Shown here piece by piece: positions 1 to 6,806 of a DNA stretch of 64,000 nt. The position numbers were made by a program, and so were the translations under genes. The stretch is taken from the NCBI GenBank assembly GCA_965204395.1, contig OZ241987.1:4340001-4404000 (forward strand), given 5' to 3'. Source of the stretch: Bin87 sp965204395 (GTDB taxonomy: Bacteria; Chloroflexota; Dehalococcoidia; Lucifugimonadales; UBA3495). Each line of letters begins with the position of its first letter. Positions within the stretch are counted from its first letter, which is position 1. The notes under the pieces were generated by a model, which did no database searches, was not told where the DNA came from, and was given only the letters and a program-made list of their open reading frames with translations.

Positions 1-1320
1 GCGGGCCAGGAGCAAGGGCAACAGGTTGCGGATCTGTTGGGATTATTCATCGGGCCATTGGAAACCTGGCTGAACCATCGACTGGACCGGCGATTGGTGC
101 GCACCTTTCTGCTGACCCTGGTGGCCATGGTGCGGATGCGCCACAATCGTTACGGGTTGCTCTTGAGCGAGTTGGGCGCTCACATCATTAGTCCCGACCG
201 TGCGCCGGCGGGGACCAAGCGTCTCAGCAATCTGCTGCGCTCATCCAAGTGGTCCCATACTCTCCTGGAAGAGTTTCTTTGGCATGATGCCGACCGGCGG
301 CTTACGGAGTTGGCCGCCGCTGGGGAAGGGGCATTGGCCATCTGGGATGAGAGTGTCCTGGAGAAGCCGGAGAGCATCGCCCTGGAGGGGTTGTGTCCGG
401 TGCGCTCCAGCAAGGCGGCCCGTCTCAAGCGGATCAAGCCGGGCTACTACAACCCTCCGGGAGGACCGCCCGTATTCGTGCCGGGGATGCAGTGGCTCAC
501 GGTGATAGTGGCTGGGATGGCGGGCGCGCCCACCCTGGCTGCCATGGGTTGGTGGACCAGCCGAGGTCCCCTGGCCAGCCACCGGCGAGCGCAGGCCGTC
601 ACACTGCTGGCCCAATGCGCCCAGCGCTGGCAGCAACAGGTGATCCACCTTTTTGATCGGGGCTACGCTGGCGCTCCCTGGCTGGAGGAACTGACCCAAC
701 GTCAACTCTGCTTCATTATGCGCTGGCCTACCCGCCATCGCCTGGTGGATGCCTTGGGCCAGGAGCGTTTCCCAGGGCAGATCTCCCGAGGCAAACGCTC
801 CCAGGACCACCGCATGATCTGGGACTACAACCGTCGACAGTACCGCAAAACCGGCATCCTGACCGTGCCAGTACACCACCCCCAGTTGGATCATCCCCTA
901 TGGCTGGTGGTCTCCAGACCCGGTACGGGACGAACACCCTGGTACCTGCTGACCAACCAGCCCATTGCTTCCGTTGACGACGCCTGGCGGGTGGTCATGG
1001 CCTACGCTCGCCGCTGGCAGGTAGAGATGTGCTACCGAGCTTGCAAGACCGACCTGGCCATGGAAAGCCCCCGCCTCTGGTTCTGGGAAAACCGCCTCAA
1101 ACTCCTGCTCATGGCCTCTCTGGTCTATGCCTTCCTCCTCCACCTGCTCACGCCAAGCCGCCAATCTCTCGTCCAAAGCCTAATCAGAAACTGGTGCCAC
1201 CGAACCGGGGAGCGGTACCGACAAGCCAAATTACCTCTCCCCAGGCTTCGCTCCGCACTCAGTACCCTCTGGCTAACCCACCCACCGTCCTTCCCTCACC
1301 TCAACCCAAATTCGGGATGA
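1..1320 (+). CDS. IS4-type DDE transposase, 5' end cut by window edge
   Basis: Catalyses cut-and-paste movement of an insertion sequence. The frame is open from base 1; a TTG at 37 could start a 427-residue product, but the true start is probably upstream of the window. Counting from that TTG, the DDE triad can be read: D104 in AIWDES, D207 in HLFDRGY, and E330. E330 lies in an exact IS4 signature Y-x2-R-x3-E-x6-K (Y323, R326, E330, K337), which is the strongest evidence. The stop is at 1318-1320. No frameshift is seen, so the visible part looks intact. Which IS4 subgroup it belongs to cannot be told, because the left terminal repeat is missing. Confidence 0.88.
   Translation, partial: AGQEQGQQVADLLGLFIGPLETWLNHRLDRRLVRTFLLTLVAMVRMRHNRYGLLLSELGAHIISPDRAPAGTKRLSNLLRSSKWSHTLLEEFLWHDADRRLTELAAAGEGALAIWDESVLEKPESIALEGLCPVRSSKAARLKRIKPGYYNPPGGPPVFVPGMQWLTVIVAGMAGAPTLAAMGWWTSRGPLASHRRAQAVTLLAQCAQRWQQQVIHLFDRGYAGAPWLEELTQRQLCFIMRWPTRHRLVDALGQERFPGQISRGKRSQDHRMIWDYNRRQYRKTGILTVPVHHPQLDHPLWLVVSRPGTGRTPWYLLTNQPIASVDDAWRVVMAYARRWQVEMCYRACKTDLAMESPRLWFWENRLKLLLMASLVYAFLLHLLTPSRQSLVQSLIRNWCHRTGERYRQAKLPLPRLRSALSTLWLTHPPSFPHLNPNSG
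1..1320 (+). mobile_element. Partial IS4-family insertion sequence
   Basis: The body of the element is the transposase gene. Its left end lies outside the window. No right terminal repeat could be fixed without the left partner; the right boundary is probably between the stop at 1320 and the promoter at 1390. An IS next to a CoA-transferase and a decayed toxin gene suggests a locally unstable spot. Confidence 0.6.
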
Positions 1321-1389
1321 CTCATGTATGACGGGCTGGGTTCGCTTAGGGTCTCCACAAGTCTGAACAACTAATGCGGGACGCCGCGC

Positions 1390-1418
1390 TTGCCCATAAT
1401 GATTGGCCGGCGTAGAAT
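1390..1418 (+). promoter_or_regulatory. Probable sigma70-type promoter of the CoA-transferase gene
   Basis: TTGCCC at 1390-1395 and TAGAAT at 1413-1418 are separated by exactly 17 bp. It lies 114 bp before the ATG at 1532, between the transposase gene and the CoA-transferase, so the latter has its own promoter. Confidence 0.5.
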
Positions 1419-1531
1419 GGCGGCACTCAAAATCGTCGCCGGCGAAACGCCGGGAACTAACCAAACGCCGGATTCGCGCTCTCTTCTGGAAGTCGGCGCG
1501 TGTCGGAAAACCTGATTTAGGAGAACCGGTC

Positions 1532-2746
1532 ATGGCAGAAGCAAAAGGCCCCCTGGACGGGATACGAGTAATTGACCTGGGTCGGCACCAGGCCGGTCCC
1601 CGCTGCGCACAGGTGCTCGCACGGCTGGGCGCTGAGGTCATCAAGGTCGAGCGGCTGGGCGGCGAAGAGACCCGCTACCACGCCCCGTGGGTGCGCAAGC
1701 AGTCCGCGTACTGGGTGCAGTACAACAGCGGGAAGAAGAGCCTCAGCATCGACCTTCGCAAAGAGGATGGCAAAGAGGTCCTGCGCAAGCTGGTAGGTGT
1801 CTCTGACGTCCTGTTGCAGAACTTCCGTCCCGGCACCATCGACATCATGGGCTTCGGCTATGACGTGCTGTACGAGCTGAACCCGCGTATCATCATGGTG
1901 AACGTATCCGCCTACGGTCAATTCGGCCCGTACCGCGACCAGATCGGTTACGACCCCATCGGTCAGACCATGTCCGGTATCGCAATGGTAACCGGCGAAG
2001 AGGGAATGCCGCCGATCCGCGCCGGCGTGCCCATCATCGACCGGACCACGGCCCTCCACGCGGCCATCGGCACCCTAGCGGCCCTGCACGAACGTGAGTC
2101 ATCGGGACAGGGGCAGTGCATCGACGCGTGCCTGGCCGACACAGGCTACAGCTACACCGAGATCCCAGTAACTGCCTACCACGGCGCCGGCATCGAGCCT
2201 CGACGCGGTGAATCGGCAGCGCCGCCTTCGGGAACGTACCCCTGCGCGGATGGCTGGGTTCTAATCTCCGCCGGAGACCAACACCACTGGCACCGGGTGT
2301 GCAACGCCCTAGGCAAGCCGGAGTGGCTGGAAGACCCTCGGTTCACGACTCGCCACGAGCGGGGACGCAACGGCGAATTGGTCAACCAGGCGATGCGAGA
2401 CCTAATGGCGAACATGAGCATGAAGGACGCGATCGCCCACTTCACGCATCACGATGTGGTGGCGGCACCGGTCAACACCATTGCCCAGGCCGCCGCAGAT
2501 CCCCATCCGTGGGAACGCCGCGCAATGGTGGAGGTTGACGACTTCCTGGCTGGAACCATCGCCGTGTCTGGCGACTTCTGGCACTTCAGCCGGACGCCCG
2601 CGGTGGTGGGCACGACTCCACGCGTGGGCGAGCACAACGAGGACGTGCTTACCGGTCTGTTGGGCTATAGTGAGGACGACGTCCAGTCCATGTACGAGGC
2701 CAACGTGATTGGCAACTTCGACCACTACGACGAAGTTCCCGGCTAG
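1532..2746 (+). CDS. Family III CoA-transferase (CaiB/BaiF)
   Basis: Moves CoA between an acyl-CoA donor and a carboxylic acid in the cytoplasm; the substrate cannot be read from sequence. The frame is open from 1403, but ATG 1532 is chosen because AGGAG at 1519-1523 precedes it and the product then begins in the normal CaiB way (LDGIRVIDLG near residue 8). The 404-residue length is typical. The catalytic aspartate expected near position 169 in formyl-CoA transferase is D170, in the stretch VPIIDRTTALHAAIG, so this copy should be active. The gene stands alone, ends in a strong terminator and carries its own promoter. Family assignment is firm; substrate is open. Confidence 0.9.
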   Translation: MAEAKGPLDGIRVIDLGRHQAGPRCAQVLARLGAEVIKVERLGGEETRYHAPWVRKQSAYWVQYNSGKKSLSIDLRKEDGKEVLRKLVGVSDVLLQNFRPGTIDIMGFGYDVLYELNPRIIMVNVSAYGQFGPYRDQIGYDPIGQTMSGIAMVTGEEGMPPIRAGVPIIDRTTALHAAIGTLAALHERESSGQGQCIDACLADTGYSYTEIPVTAYHGAGIEPRRGESAAPPSGTYPCADGWVLISAGDQHHWHRVCNALGKPEWLEDPRFTTRHERGRNGELVNQAMRDLMANMSMKDAIAHFTHHDVVAAPVNTIAQAAADPHPWERRAMVEVDDFLAGTIAVSGDFWHFSRTPAVVGTTPRVGEHNEDVLTGLLGYSEDDVQSMYEANVIGNFDHYDEVPG

Positions 2747-2761
2747 ATATAGCTATAGCCG

Positions 2762-2800
2762 AAAGATAGAAGGGCGGGTGTATTCCCGCCCTTAATCTTT
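2762..2800 (+). terminator. Rho-independent terminator after the CoA-transferase
   Basis: AAGGGCGGG (2770-2778) pairs perfectly with CCCGCCCTT (2785-2793) around a 6-base loop. The stem is flanked by a further AAAGAT/ATCTTT match (2762-2767 with 2795-2800), giving a T-rich 3' side. Confidence 0.8.
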
Positions 2801-2824
2801 TGCGTCGGTTGTATCAGATTTACA

Positions 2825-3084
2825 ATGAGTAGAAATTACGAGTGGGACACTGACAAGCAACGCGAAAATCTTGATAAGCACGGCGTCGACTTCGCAGACA
2901 TTCCCAATTTCGATTGGGAAGGAGCTACTACCTTACGCAGCGACCGGGCAGGGGAACTCAATTCATCGCCTACGGTTAGGTCGAAACAAGGCTGCATGCG
3001 GTTGTTTTTGTCATCCGCGGGAGCGTATCGCGAATTATCAGCTTCCGCCGAGCCAACCGCAGAGAAGTGAATAGATATGGCTGA
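2825..3084 (+). pseudogene. Decayed BrnT-type toxin gene (frameshift plus stop)
   Basis: BrnT proteins are small RNase toxins of type II toxin-antitoxin pairs. The N-terminal half reads in one frame from ATG 2825 (YEWDTDKQRENLDKHGVDF, the usual W..K...N..KHGV.F start). After the GEL codons ending at 2959 the homology continues in another frame, starting FIAYG at 2962, so one base appears to be lost. That frame then meets an in-frame TAG at 2977-2979 where a Leu is expected. It continues as VETRLHAVVFVIRG and RIISFRRANRREVNRYG to a stop at 3082-3084, which is the family C-terminus. Two independent lesions make a functional toxin very unlikely. Assignment rests on recalled family pattern. Confidence 0.72.
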
Positions 3085-3340
3085 CGGTTACTCACACAAC
3101 GGTCTCACCGCGGAAGAATTTGCTGCCCTGCCGCCTTACGAAAAAGTAGCGACGATGACCTTCGCCAAGATTGAAAAGGTATACGGTGAAGAAATCGCCA
3201 TCAACGTAGGTATCGCTACCGACGGAGACGCCTGGGTGCCCCAAGAGGCGGAGTTCTCGAAGATGCGACCAATCGATCAGGTGATTGTTCGATCTACAAA
3301 CACCAACACATCCGATGGCGCTGGTCCATCCTCCCCATGA
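3077..3340 (+). CDS. Small protein downstream of the broken toxin gene, possible antitoxin remnant
   Basis: An 87-residue acidic product. It starts at ATG 3077, overlapping the last codons of the decayed BrnT gene by 8 bases, as toxin and antitoxin genes often do. A stretch near residues 53-70 (WVPQEAEFSKMRPIDQVIV) loosely recalls the N-terminal part of BrnA-type antitoxins. The DNA-binding segment expected after it (a ribbon-helix-helix with an IRLD-like strand) is absent, and the protein ends in a low-complexity Ser/Thr/Pro tail. It may be a truncated antitoxin or an unrelated small protein. The stop is immediately followed by the stop of the convergent oxidoreductase gene. Confidence 0.5.
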   Translation: MADGYSHNGLTAEEFAALPPYEKVATMTFAKIEKVYGEEIAINVGIATDGDAWVPQEAEFSKMRPIDQVIVRSTNTNTSDGAGPSSP

Positions 3341-4285
3341 TTACTCAACGTGGCGCATGATGTCATTGGCGAACCAGTCGAGCCGCTCCAGTCCCTGATT
3401 CAGGTCGCTGCCTCGGATGTCGAAGATGATGTGGGACACGCCGATATCGGTATAGGTCTGCACGTCTTCCAGGATGGCGTCGGGTGAGCCGGAGAAACGC
3501 CGTCGCGGTCCTGACTGCATCGTAGCGGGGTCGTAGAGCGGAGCCTTCATTGAGACCTGAATTTCTGAAGGGTCGCGATTTGCCTGTTCGGCGAAACGAT
3601 TCAGCGTAACCAGGTCGCCAGCCAATTCCTCGGGCTCCAGAGTAGCCGCGGGGATCGTACCGACTGGATGCCAGCCATCGCCGATGGTGGCGGCGCGCCG
3701 GATGGCGGGACGACTCTGGCCGCCCACCCAGATGGGCGGATGCGGCTTCTGGACAGGCTTGGGAAGGAACTGGATGCCCGAAAACTGCACGTATTTCCCG
3801 TCGAATTCGGGATTTGGGCTGGTCCACAGTTCCTTGTAGGCGTGAAGGTATTCGTCGGTAACTGCGCCGCGCTCTGCGAATGGGGGCGTGGTCAGCGCTT
3901 CGAACTCTTCCTCCATCCAACCTACGCCGACGCCCAAAATCAGCCGGCCCTGGGAGAGGACATCCAGCGTGGCGAGAATTTTGGCTGCCAGGATGGGAGG
4001 GCGATAGGGCACGATCATGACGCTGGGGACCAGGCGGATGTTTTCGGTAACACCGGCCAAGTAGGTCAGCAGGGTGAGTTGCTCGAAGTATTCGCCGCTT
4101 TCGCCGGTCGGAAATTCACCGCTGACGGTGTAAGGGTACGGAGAGTCGATACGGTTGGGTACGAGGACATGGTCTCCGGCGACCATGCAATAAAAGCCCA
4201 AACGATCTCCGGTTTGGGCAATCTGGGCCAATGGGCCCGGTTGGGCGTTGGGGCCGTGATTGGGGAGGTAAAACCCGAACTGCAT
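3341..4285 (-). CDS. LLM-class (luciferase-like) F420-dependent oxidoreductase
   Basis: A TIM-barrel flavin/F420 enzyme of the bacterial luciferase superfamily; such proteins use F420H2 or FMNH2 to reduce or oxygenate small organic substrates. The start MQFGFYLPNHGP, the core LDVLSQGRLILGVGVGWMEEEFEA near residue 115, and PHPPIWVGGQSRPAIRRAA near 185 are the family hallmarks. The length of 314 residues is normal. AGGAG about 7 bases before the ATG supports the start. A 40-residue membrane peptide gene lies 25 bp upstream on the same strand and may be co-transcribed. Substrate unknown. Abundance of this family fits SAR202-like Chloroflexota. Confidence 0.88.
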   Translation of the reverse strand: MQFGFYLPNHGPNAQPGPLAQIAQTGDRLGFYCMVAGDHVLVPNRIDSPYPYTVSGEFPTGESGEYFEQLTLLTYLAGVTENIRLVPSVMIVPYRPPILAAKILATLDVLSQGRLILGVGVGWMEEEFEALTTPPFAERGAVTDEYLHAYKELWTSPNPEFDGKYVQFSGIQFLPKPVQKPHPPIWVGGQSRPAIRRAATIGDGWHPVGTIPAATLEPEELAGDLVTLNRFAEQANRDPSEIQVSMKAPLYDPATMQSGPRRRFSGSPDAILEDVQTYTDIGVSHIIFDIRGSDLNQGLERLDWFANDIMRHVE

Positions 4286-4310
4286 TAGGTTACTCCTGGA
4301 TGGGCGTGGG

Positions 4311-4433
4311 TCAGAAACGGACGTTGAAATCGCCGAACAACAGGGTAAGGATTATTGACGCGATTATCAAACCCGCCACTATTCCGAGGACGCAACCGCA
4401 TCCTTTGTTGAATGACTGAAAGAAGCTGGTCAT
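4311..4433 (-). CDS. Short single-pass membrane peptide (40 residues)
   Basis: Reading leftward from ATG at 4433 gives a 40-residue peptide. It has a polar N-terminus (MTSFFQSFNKG), a short Cys-Gly-Cys segment, one strongly hydrophobic helix of about 20 residues (roughly positions 15-34), a short FGDFNVRF tail and a TGA stop at 4311-4313. It lies 25 bp before the luciferase-like oxidoreductase on the same strand, in a stretch otherwise empty. The amphipathic start, single transmembrane segment and charged tail look like a real small membrane protein rather than random sequence, though the Shine-Dalgarno signal is weak. Function unknown. Confidence 0.5.
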   Translation of the reverse strand: MTSFFQSFNKGCGCVLGIVAGLIIASIILTLLFGDFNVRF

Positions 4434-4496
4434 GGCGGGACGGCAGGCGAGGCACTGCAGAGGGGAAACAGAGAACAATGGCGCAGAGCCCAGCCC

Positions 4497-4505
4497 TGCT
4501 ATAAT
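4497..4505 (+). promoter_or_regulatory. Extended -10 promoter element (TGCTATAAT)
   Basis: A perfect TATAAT at 4500-4505 is preceded by TGC. The -35 region is weak, as is common with extended -10 promoters. It lies 83 bp before the HbpS-like gene at 4588. Confidence 0.5.
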
Positions 4506-4587
4506 ATCGCAGCCGGTTTACGACCCTCAACCGGCGTCAAAAACCAACGTCAAGCAATTCGAAAACCACTCAAGGAGAGTCCTAGTT

Positions 4588-5007
4588 ATGCCAAACATCA
4601 CCCTTGATCAAGCCGAAGCAGTGCTGGCAGGCGCGAAAGCAGCCGCCCTGGATTTGGGCAAGGCATTCAGTTTTTCTGTGGTGGACGCCCGCGGCGATCT
4701 GATCACGATGTGCAAGATGGACGGTTCCGCGTGGCGCACACCGTATGTGTCCCGAGGCAAAGCCCGGGCGTCCGCCTGCTTTGGCGAGCCCAGCGGAGAC
4801 CTTACCGAGCGGTCCACCACGCCCATCATGCGCGCAGTGATGGAGGTTGAACGGGGCGAGTTCGTTCCCGGACAGGGCGCGTTGCCGATATACATGAACG
4901 GTGAGCTCATTGGGGCCGTCGGCGGCAGCGGAGGAACCGCCCAGGAAGACGAGGACTGCTCCCGCGCCGGGATTGGCAGGCTCACAGGGGCCAGCGCCAG
5001 CCGTTAG
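4588..5007 (+). CDS. GlcG/HbpS-like (DUF336) protein
   Basis: A 139-residue member of the GlcG/HbpS family, small alpha/beta proteins sometimes shown to bind haem or sit beside glycolate and diol-utilisation enzymes; the biochemical role is not established for most. The start ITLDQAEAVLAGAKAAA, then FSFSVVDARGDLITMCKMDG near residue 30, and the glycine-rich end LIGAVGGSGGTAQEDEDCSRAGI are characteristic. ATG 4588 is chosen over the longer frame because AAGGAG at 4572-4577 precedes it and homology begins there. Monocistronic: own promoter upstream, strong terminator downstream. Confidence 0.85.
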   Translation: MPNITLDQAEAVLAGAKAAALDLGKAFSFSVVDARGDLITMCKMDGSAWRTPYVSRGKARASACFGEPSGDLTERSTTPIMRAVMEVERGEFVPGQGALPIYMNGELIGAVGGSGGTAQEDEDCSRAGIGRLTGASASR

Positions 5008-5035
5008 TCTGCCGCCAACAGCAACCGAGCCAAAC

Positions 5036-5070
5036 AAAGGGCCCTGCTGATCGAGTCGGCAGGGCCCTTT
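5036..5070. terminator. Strong terminator between convergent genes
   Basis: AAAGGGCCCTGC (5036-5047) and GCAGGGCCCTTT (5059-5070) form a perfect 12-bp stem with an 11-base loop. It can act in both directions because A-runs and T-runs flank it, serving the HbpS-like gene and the convergent ABM-like gene. Confidence 0.85.
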
Positions 5071-5089
5071 CATGTCTGGTGACAGGGTG

Positions 5090-5383
5090 TTAGTCGGTTG
5101 ACGATACCTCGAAATGTTTCACCCAGTACTCGCCACGATAGAGGTGCTCCACCTCACGGGCGATGTTGGCGCGAAAATCGCTGGTCTCGTATGCGCGGAG
5201 GTCTCCCAACGTGTCCCATACGCTGACACTGACACCCTCGTCCGGGTCCTCAGTGCTGCGTATCAACTGCCTTTCGCGCAGTCCCTTGGGCTTGGCTCCA
5301 GTGGTCACGCGCTCGTGATAGTGCCGCTCAAACTCCTCCCAGGAACCCGCGCGGAGCTTCCCCCAGACCATTCGGATGAACAT
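5090..5383 (-). CDS. Antibiotic-biosynthesis-monooxygenase (ABM)-like protein
   Basis: A 97-residue single-domain protein of the dimeric alpha/beta-barrel (ferredoxin-like) superfamily. The N-terminal strand FIRMVWGKLRAGSWEEFERHY, a central RERQLIRSTEDPDEG turn and SVSVWDTLGDLRAYE match the ABM pattern, in which two monomers form a small active site or degrade small aromatic compounds or haem. Typical catalytic residues are not fixed in this family, so the reaction cannot be named. GGAGG lies just before the ATG. It sits downstream of the kinase-like gene on the same strand, separated by a large hairpin (5414-5447), so it may be transcribed on its own. Confidence 0.75.
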   Translation of the reverse strand: MFIRMVWGKLRAGSWEEFERHYHERVTTGAKPKGLRERQLIRSTEDPDEGVSVSVWDTLGDLRAYETSDFRANIAREVEHLYRGEYWVKHFEVSSTD

Positions 5384-5413
5384 GCTGTTTTGACCTCCTT
5401 GAGTTAAACGCCT

Positions 5414-5447
5414 GTCGCGAAGCGTTTTGATTGGCGCGCTTCGCGAC
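5414..5447 (-). repeat. Perfect 11-bp inverted repeat (hairpin)
   Basis: GTCGCGAAGCG (5414-5424) and CGCTTCGCGAC (5437-5447) match perfectly around a 12-base spacer. It lies 22 bp after the stop of the kinase-like gene and 30 bp before the ABM-like start, both leftward. No T-run follows, so it is either a processing/attenuation hairpin or a protein-binding dyad. Confidence 0.6.
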
Positions 5448-5469
5448 TCGTAGCCGGTGATGATTAAGT

Positions 5470-6159
5470 TCAGTGCTCCAAGTCGCCCGTGGCGTGCTCG
5501 ATGATCTTGGCCGCGGTGTCGTCGCTCATGTGCCCCATGTCGAGCATCATGTGATAAAGGGTCGGGTCGTGCGGGGAGACTTTGAAAAACTTCTGGAAGA
5601 ACCGTACCCGCGCCTCCTCCAGCCCTTCGAGGTACTCGCGAGCTTCCGCTTCGCCCAAGTGCTCGCGCTCCATGATGGTTTCCACGCGCCTGGACATCGG
5701 AGCTAGCATACCCACATGGAGGACGCCGGGAGTATCGCCGAGGATGACATTCGCCCCGCGCCCGATGATGACCACGTGACCGGCCTGGGCCAGGTTGCGC
5801 ACGACCTCGCGCGTGGTGTCGATAAAGAGCTGGTCGTTGACTCGTTGCACCCGCGACGACGATTCTCCCGCCAGTTCGTGGTAGGTTTCCGGCAGAGTCT
5901 CAATTCCAACGCCCAGATCGTAATCGCCGGAAACCGCAGCGCGCTCGAGCACTCTCCCCAACAGCGCGGTGACCCGGTCTCCGAAGCGTTCGACCCGCTG
6001 CTCCTTGGCCATGAGGATGGATACGGGAGAACCGATGATGCGGGCCGCTTCGGCGAACACCATGCGGTCCACGTAGTTGAGATGCAAGTCGTGGGCAACC
6101 TGCTGTCCGACAGCGATGGAGCCGGCTCCGATGGGGCCGTTAATGGTGATTACTGGCAT
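5470..6159 (-). CDS. Cytidylate kinase-like P-loop protein
   Basis: A 229-residue protein of the cytidylate-kinase-like family, probably a nucleotide or small-molecule kinase of unknown substrate. The N-terminal loop ITINGPIGAGSIAVGQQVA resembles a P-loop, but the expected GxGKS/T is GAGSIA, with no lysine, as in many members of this family. A second block, VVIIGRGANVILGDTPGVLHV (near residue 120), and the LGEAEAREYLE/ARVRFFQKFF segment are typical of it. The ATG at 6159 is preferred over the one eight codons earlier because GGGGAGG sits directly upstream of it. It is separated from pnp by a stem-loop. It is not a housekeeping cytidylate kinase. Confidence 0.75.
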   Translation of the reverse strand: MPVITINGPIGAGSIAVGQQVAHDLHLNYVDRMVFAEAARIIGSPVSILMAKEQRVERFGDRVTALLGRVLERAAVSGDYDLGVGIETLPETYHELAGESSSRVQRVNDQLFIDTTREVVRNLAQAGHVVIIGRGANVILGDTPGVLHVGMLAPMSRRVETIMEREHLGEAEAREYLEGLEEARVRFFQKFFKVSPHDPTLYHMMLDMGHMSDDTAAKIIEHATGDLEH

Positions 6160-6301
6160 AACGTTACCTCCCCTTTTCGCCAAAAGCTCAGTTTGGGCCG
6201 TTCGCTTGCATCGAAACCTTACGATTAAGATGATAACACAGTGACATTAGTGGACCGGAACCGGTTACCTTCTGCAAACACGAAGGGGAGCGCCATCGTG
6301 A

Positions 6302-6331
6302 GAGAGGGCAGACCCAGCGGACTGCCCTCTC
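6302..6331 (-). terminator. Stem-loop downstream of pnp
   Basis: GAGAGGGCAG (6302-6311) and CTGCCCTCTC (6322-6331) make a perfect 10-bp stem with a 10-base loop, 13 bp beyond the pnp stop on the minus strand. The T-run is poor, so it may work as a 3' stability hairpin. Confidence 0.6.
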
Positions 6332-6344
6332 GTTGTAGTTGGTA

Positions 6345-6806
6345 TTAGCGGCGGCCTCCGCCACCACCGAGGAACCTACGGTCGGCAGGGTTTCGGCTGC
6401 CTCCGGAGGAGCGCCCTCCGCCTCCCGGCGGTCGGCGCCCGCCACGATCGCGGTCGTTGGGATCACTGCCCAGCATGGAGTTACGGTCGCGTTCGCGATC
6501 ACCGCCGTAGCCACGGCCCCCGCGGTCGCCGCCGCCGCCACCGCCACCGCCTCCGCGTCCGCCACGGTCCCGGTCTCCGCCGCCACCGTAACCTCCACGG
6601 CCACCACGGTCTCGGTCACCGCCAAAGCCACCACGCCCGCCACCGCTACGGTCTCGATCGCGTCCTCCGCCTCCGCCGTAACCGCCGCGACCACCACGGT
6701 CACCGCCACGATCGCGGTCGAATCCGCCGCGACCGTAACCACCGCCGCGTGGCCCGCGATCCCGGTCGCCGGCGGGGCGGTCGGGACGTGCAGGAGGCGG
6801 CTCCGT
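6345..6806 (-). repeat. Low-complexity RGG/GDR-coding segment of pnp
   Basis: The last 153 codons and stop of pnp code for imperfect repeats of RGG, GGYGGGG, DRDRGG and a run of nine glycines. The DNA is a quasi-repetitive mix of CGC/CCG/CCA-type triplets, so it may be prone to length change and to assembly error. Confidence 0.8.
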
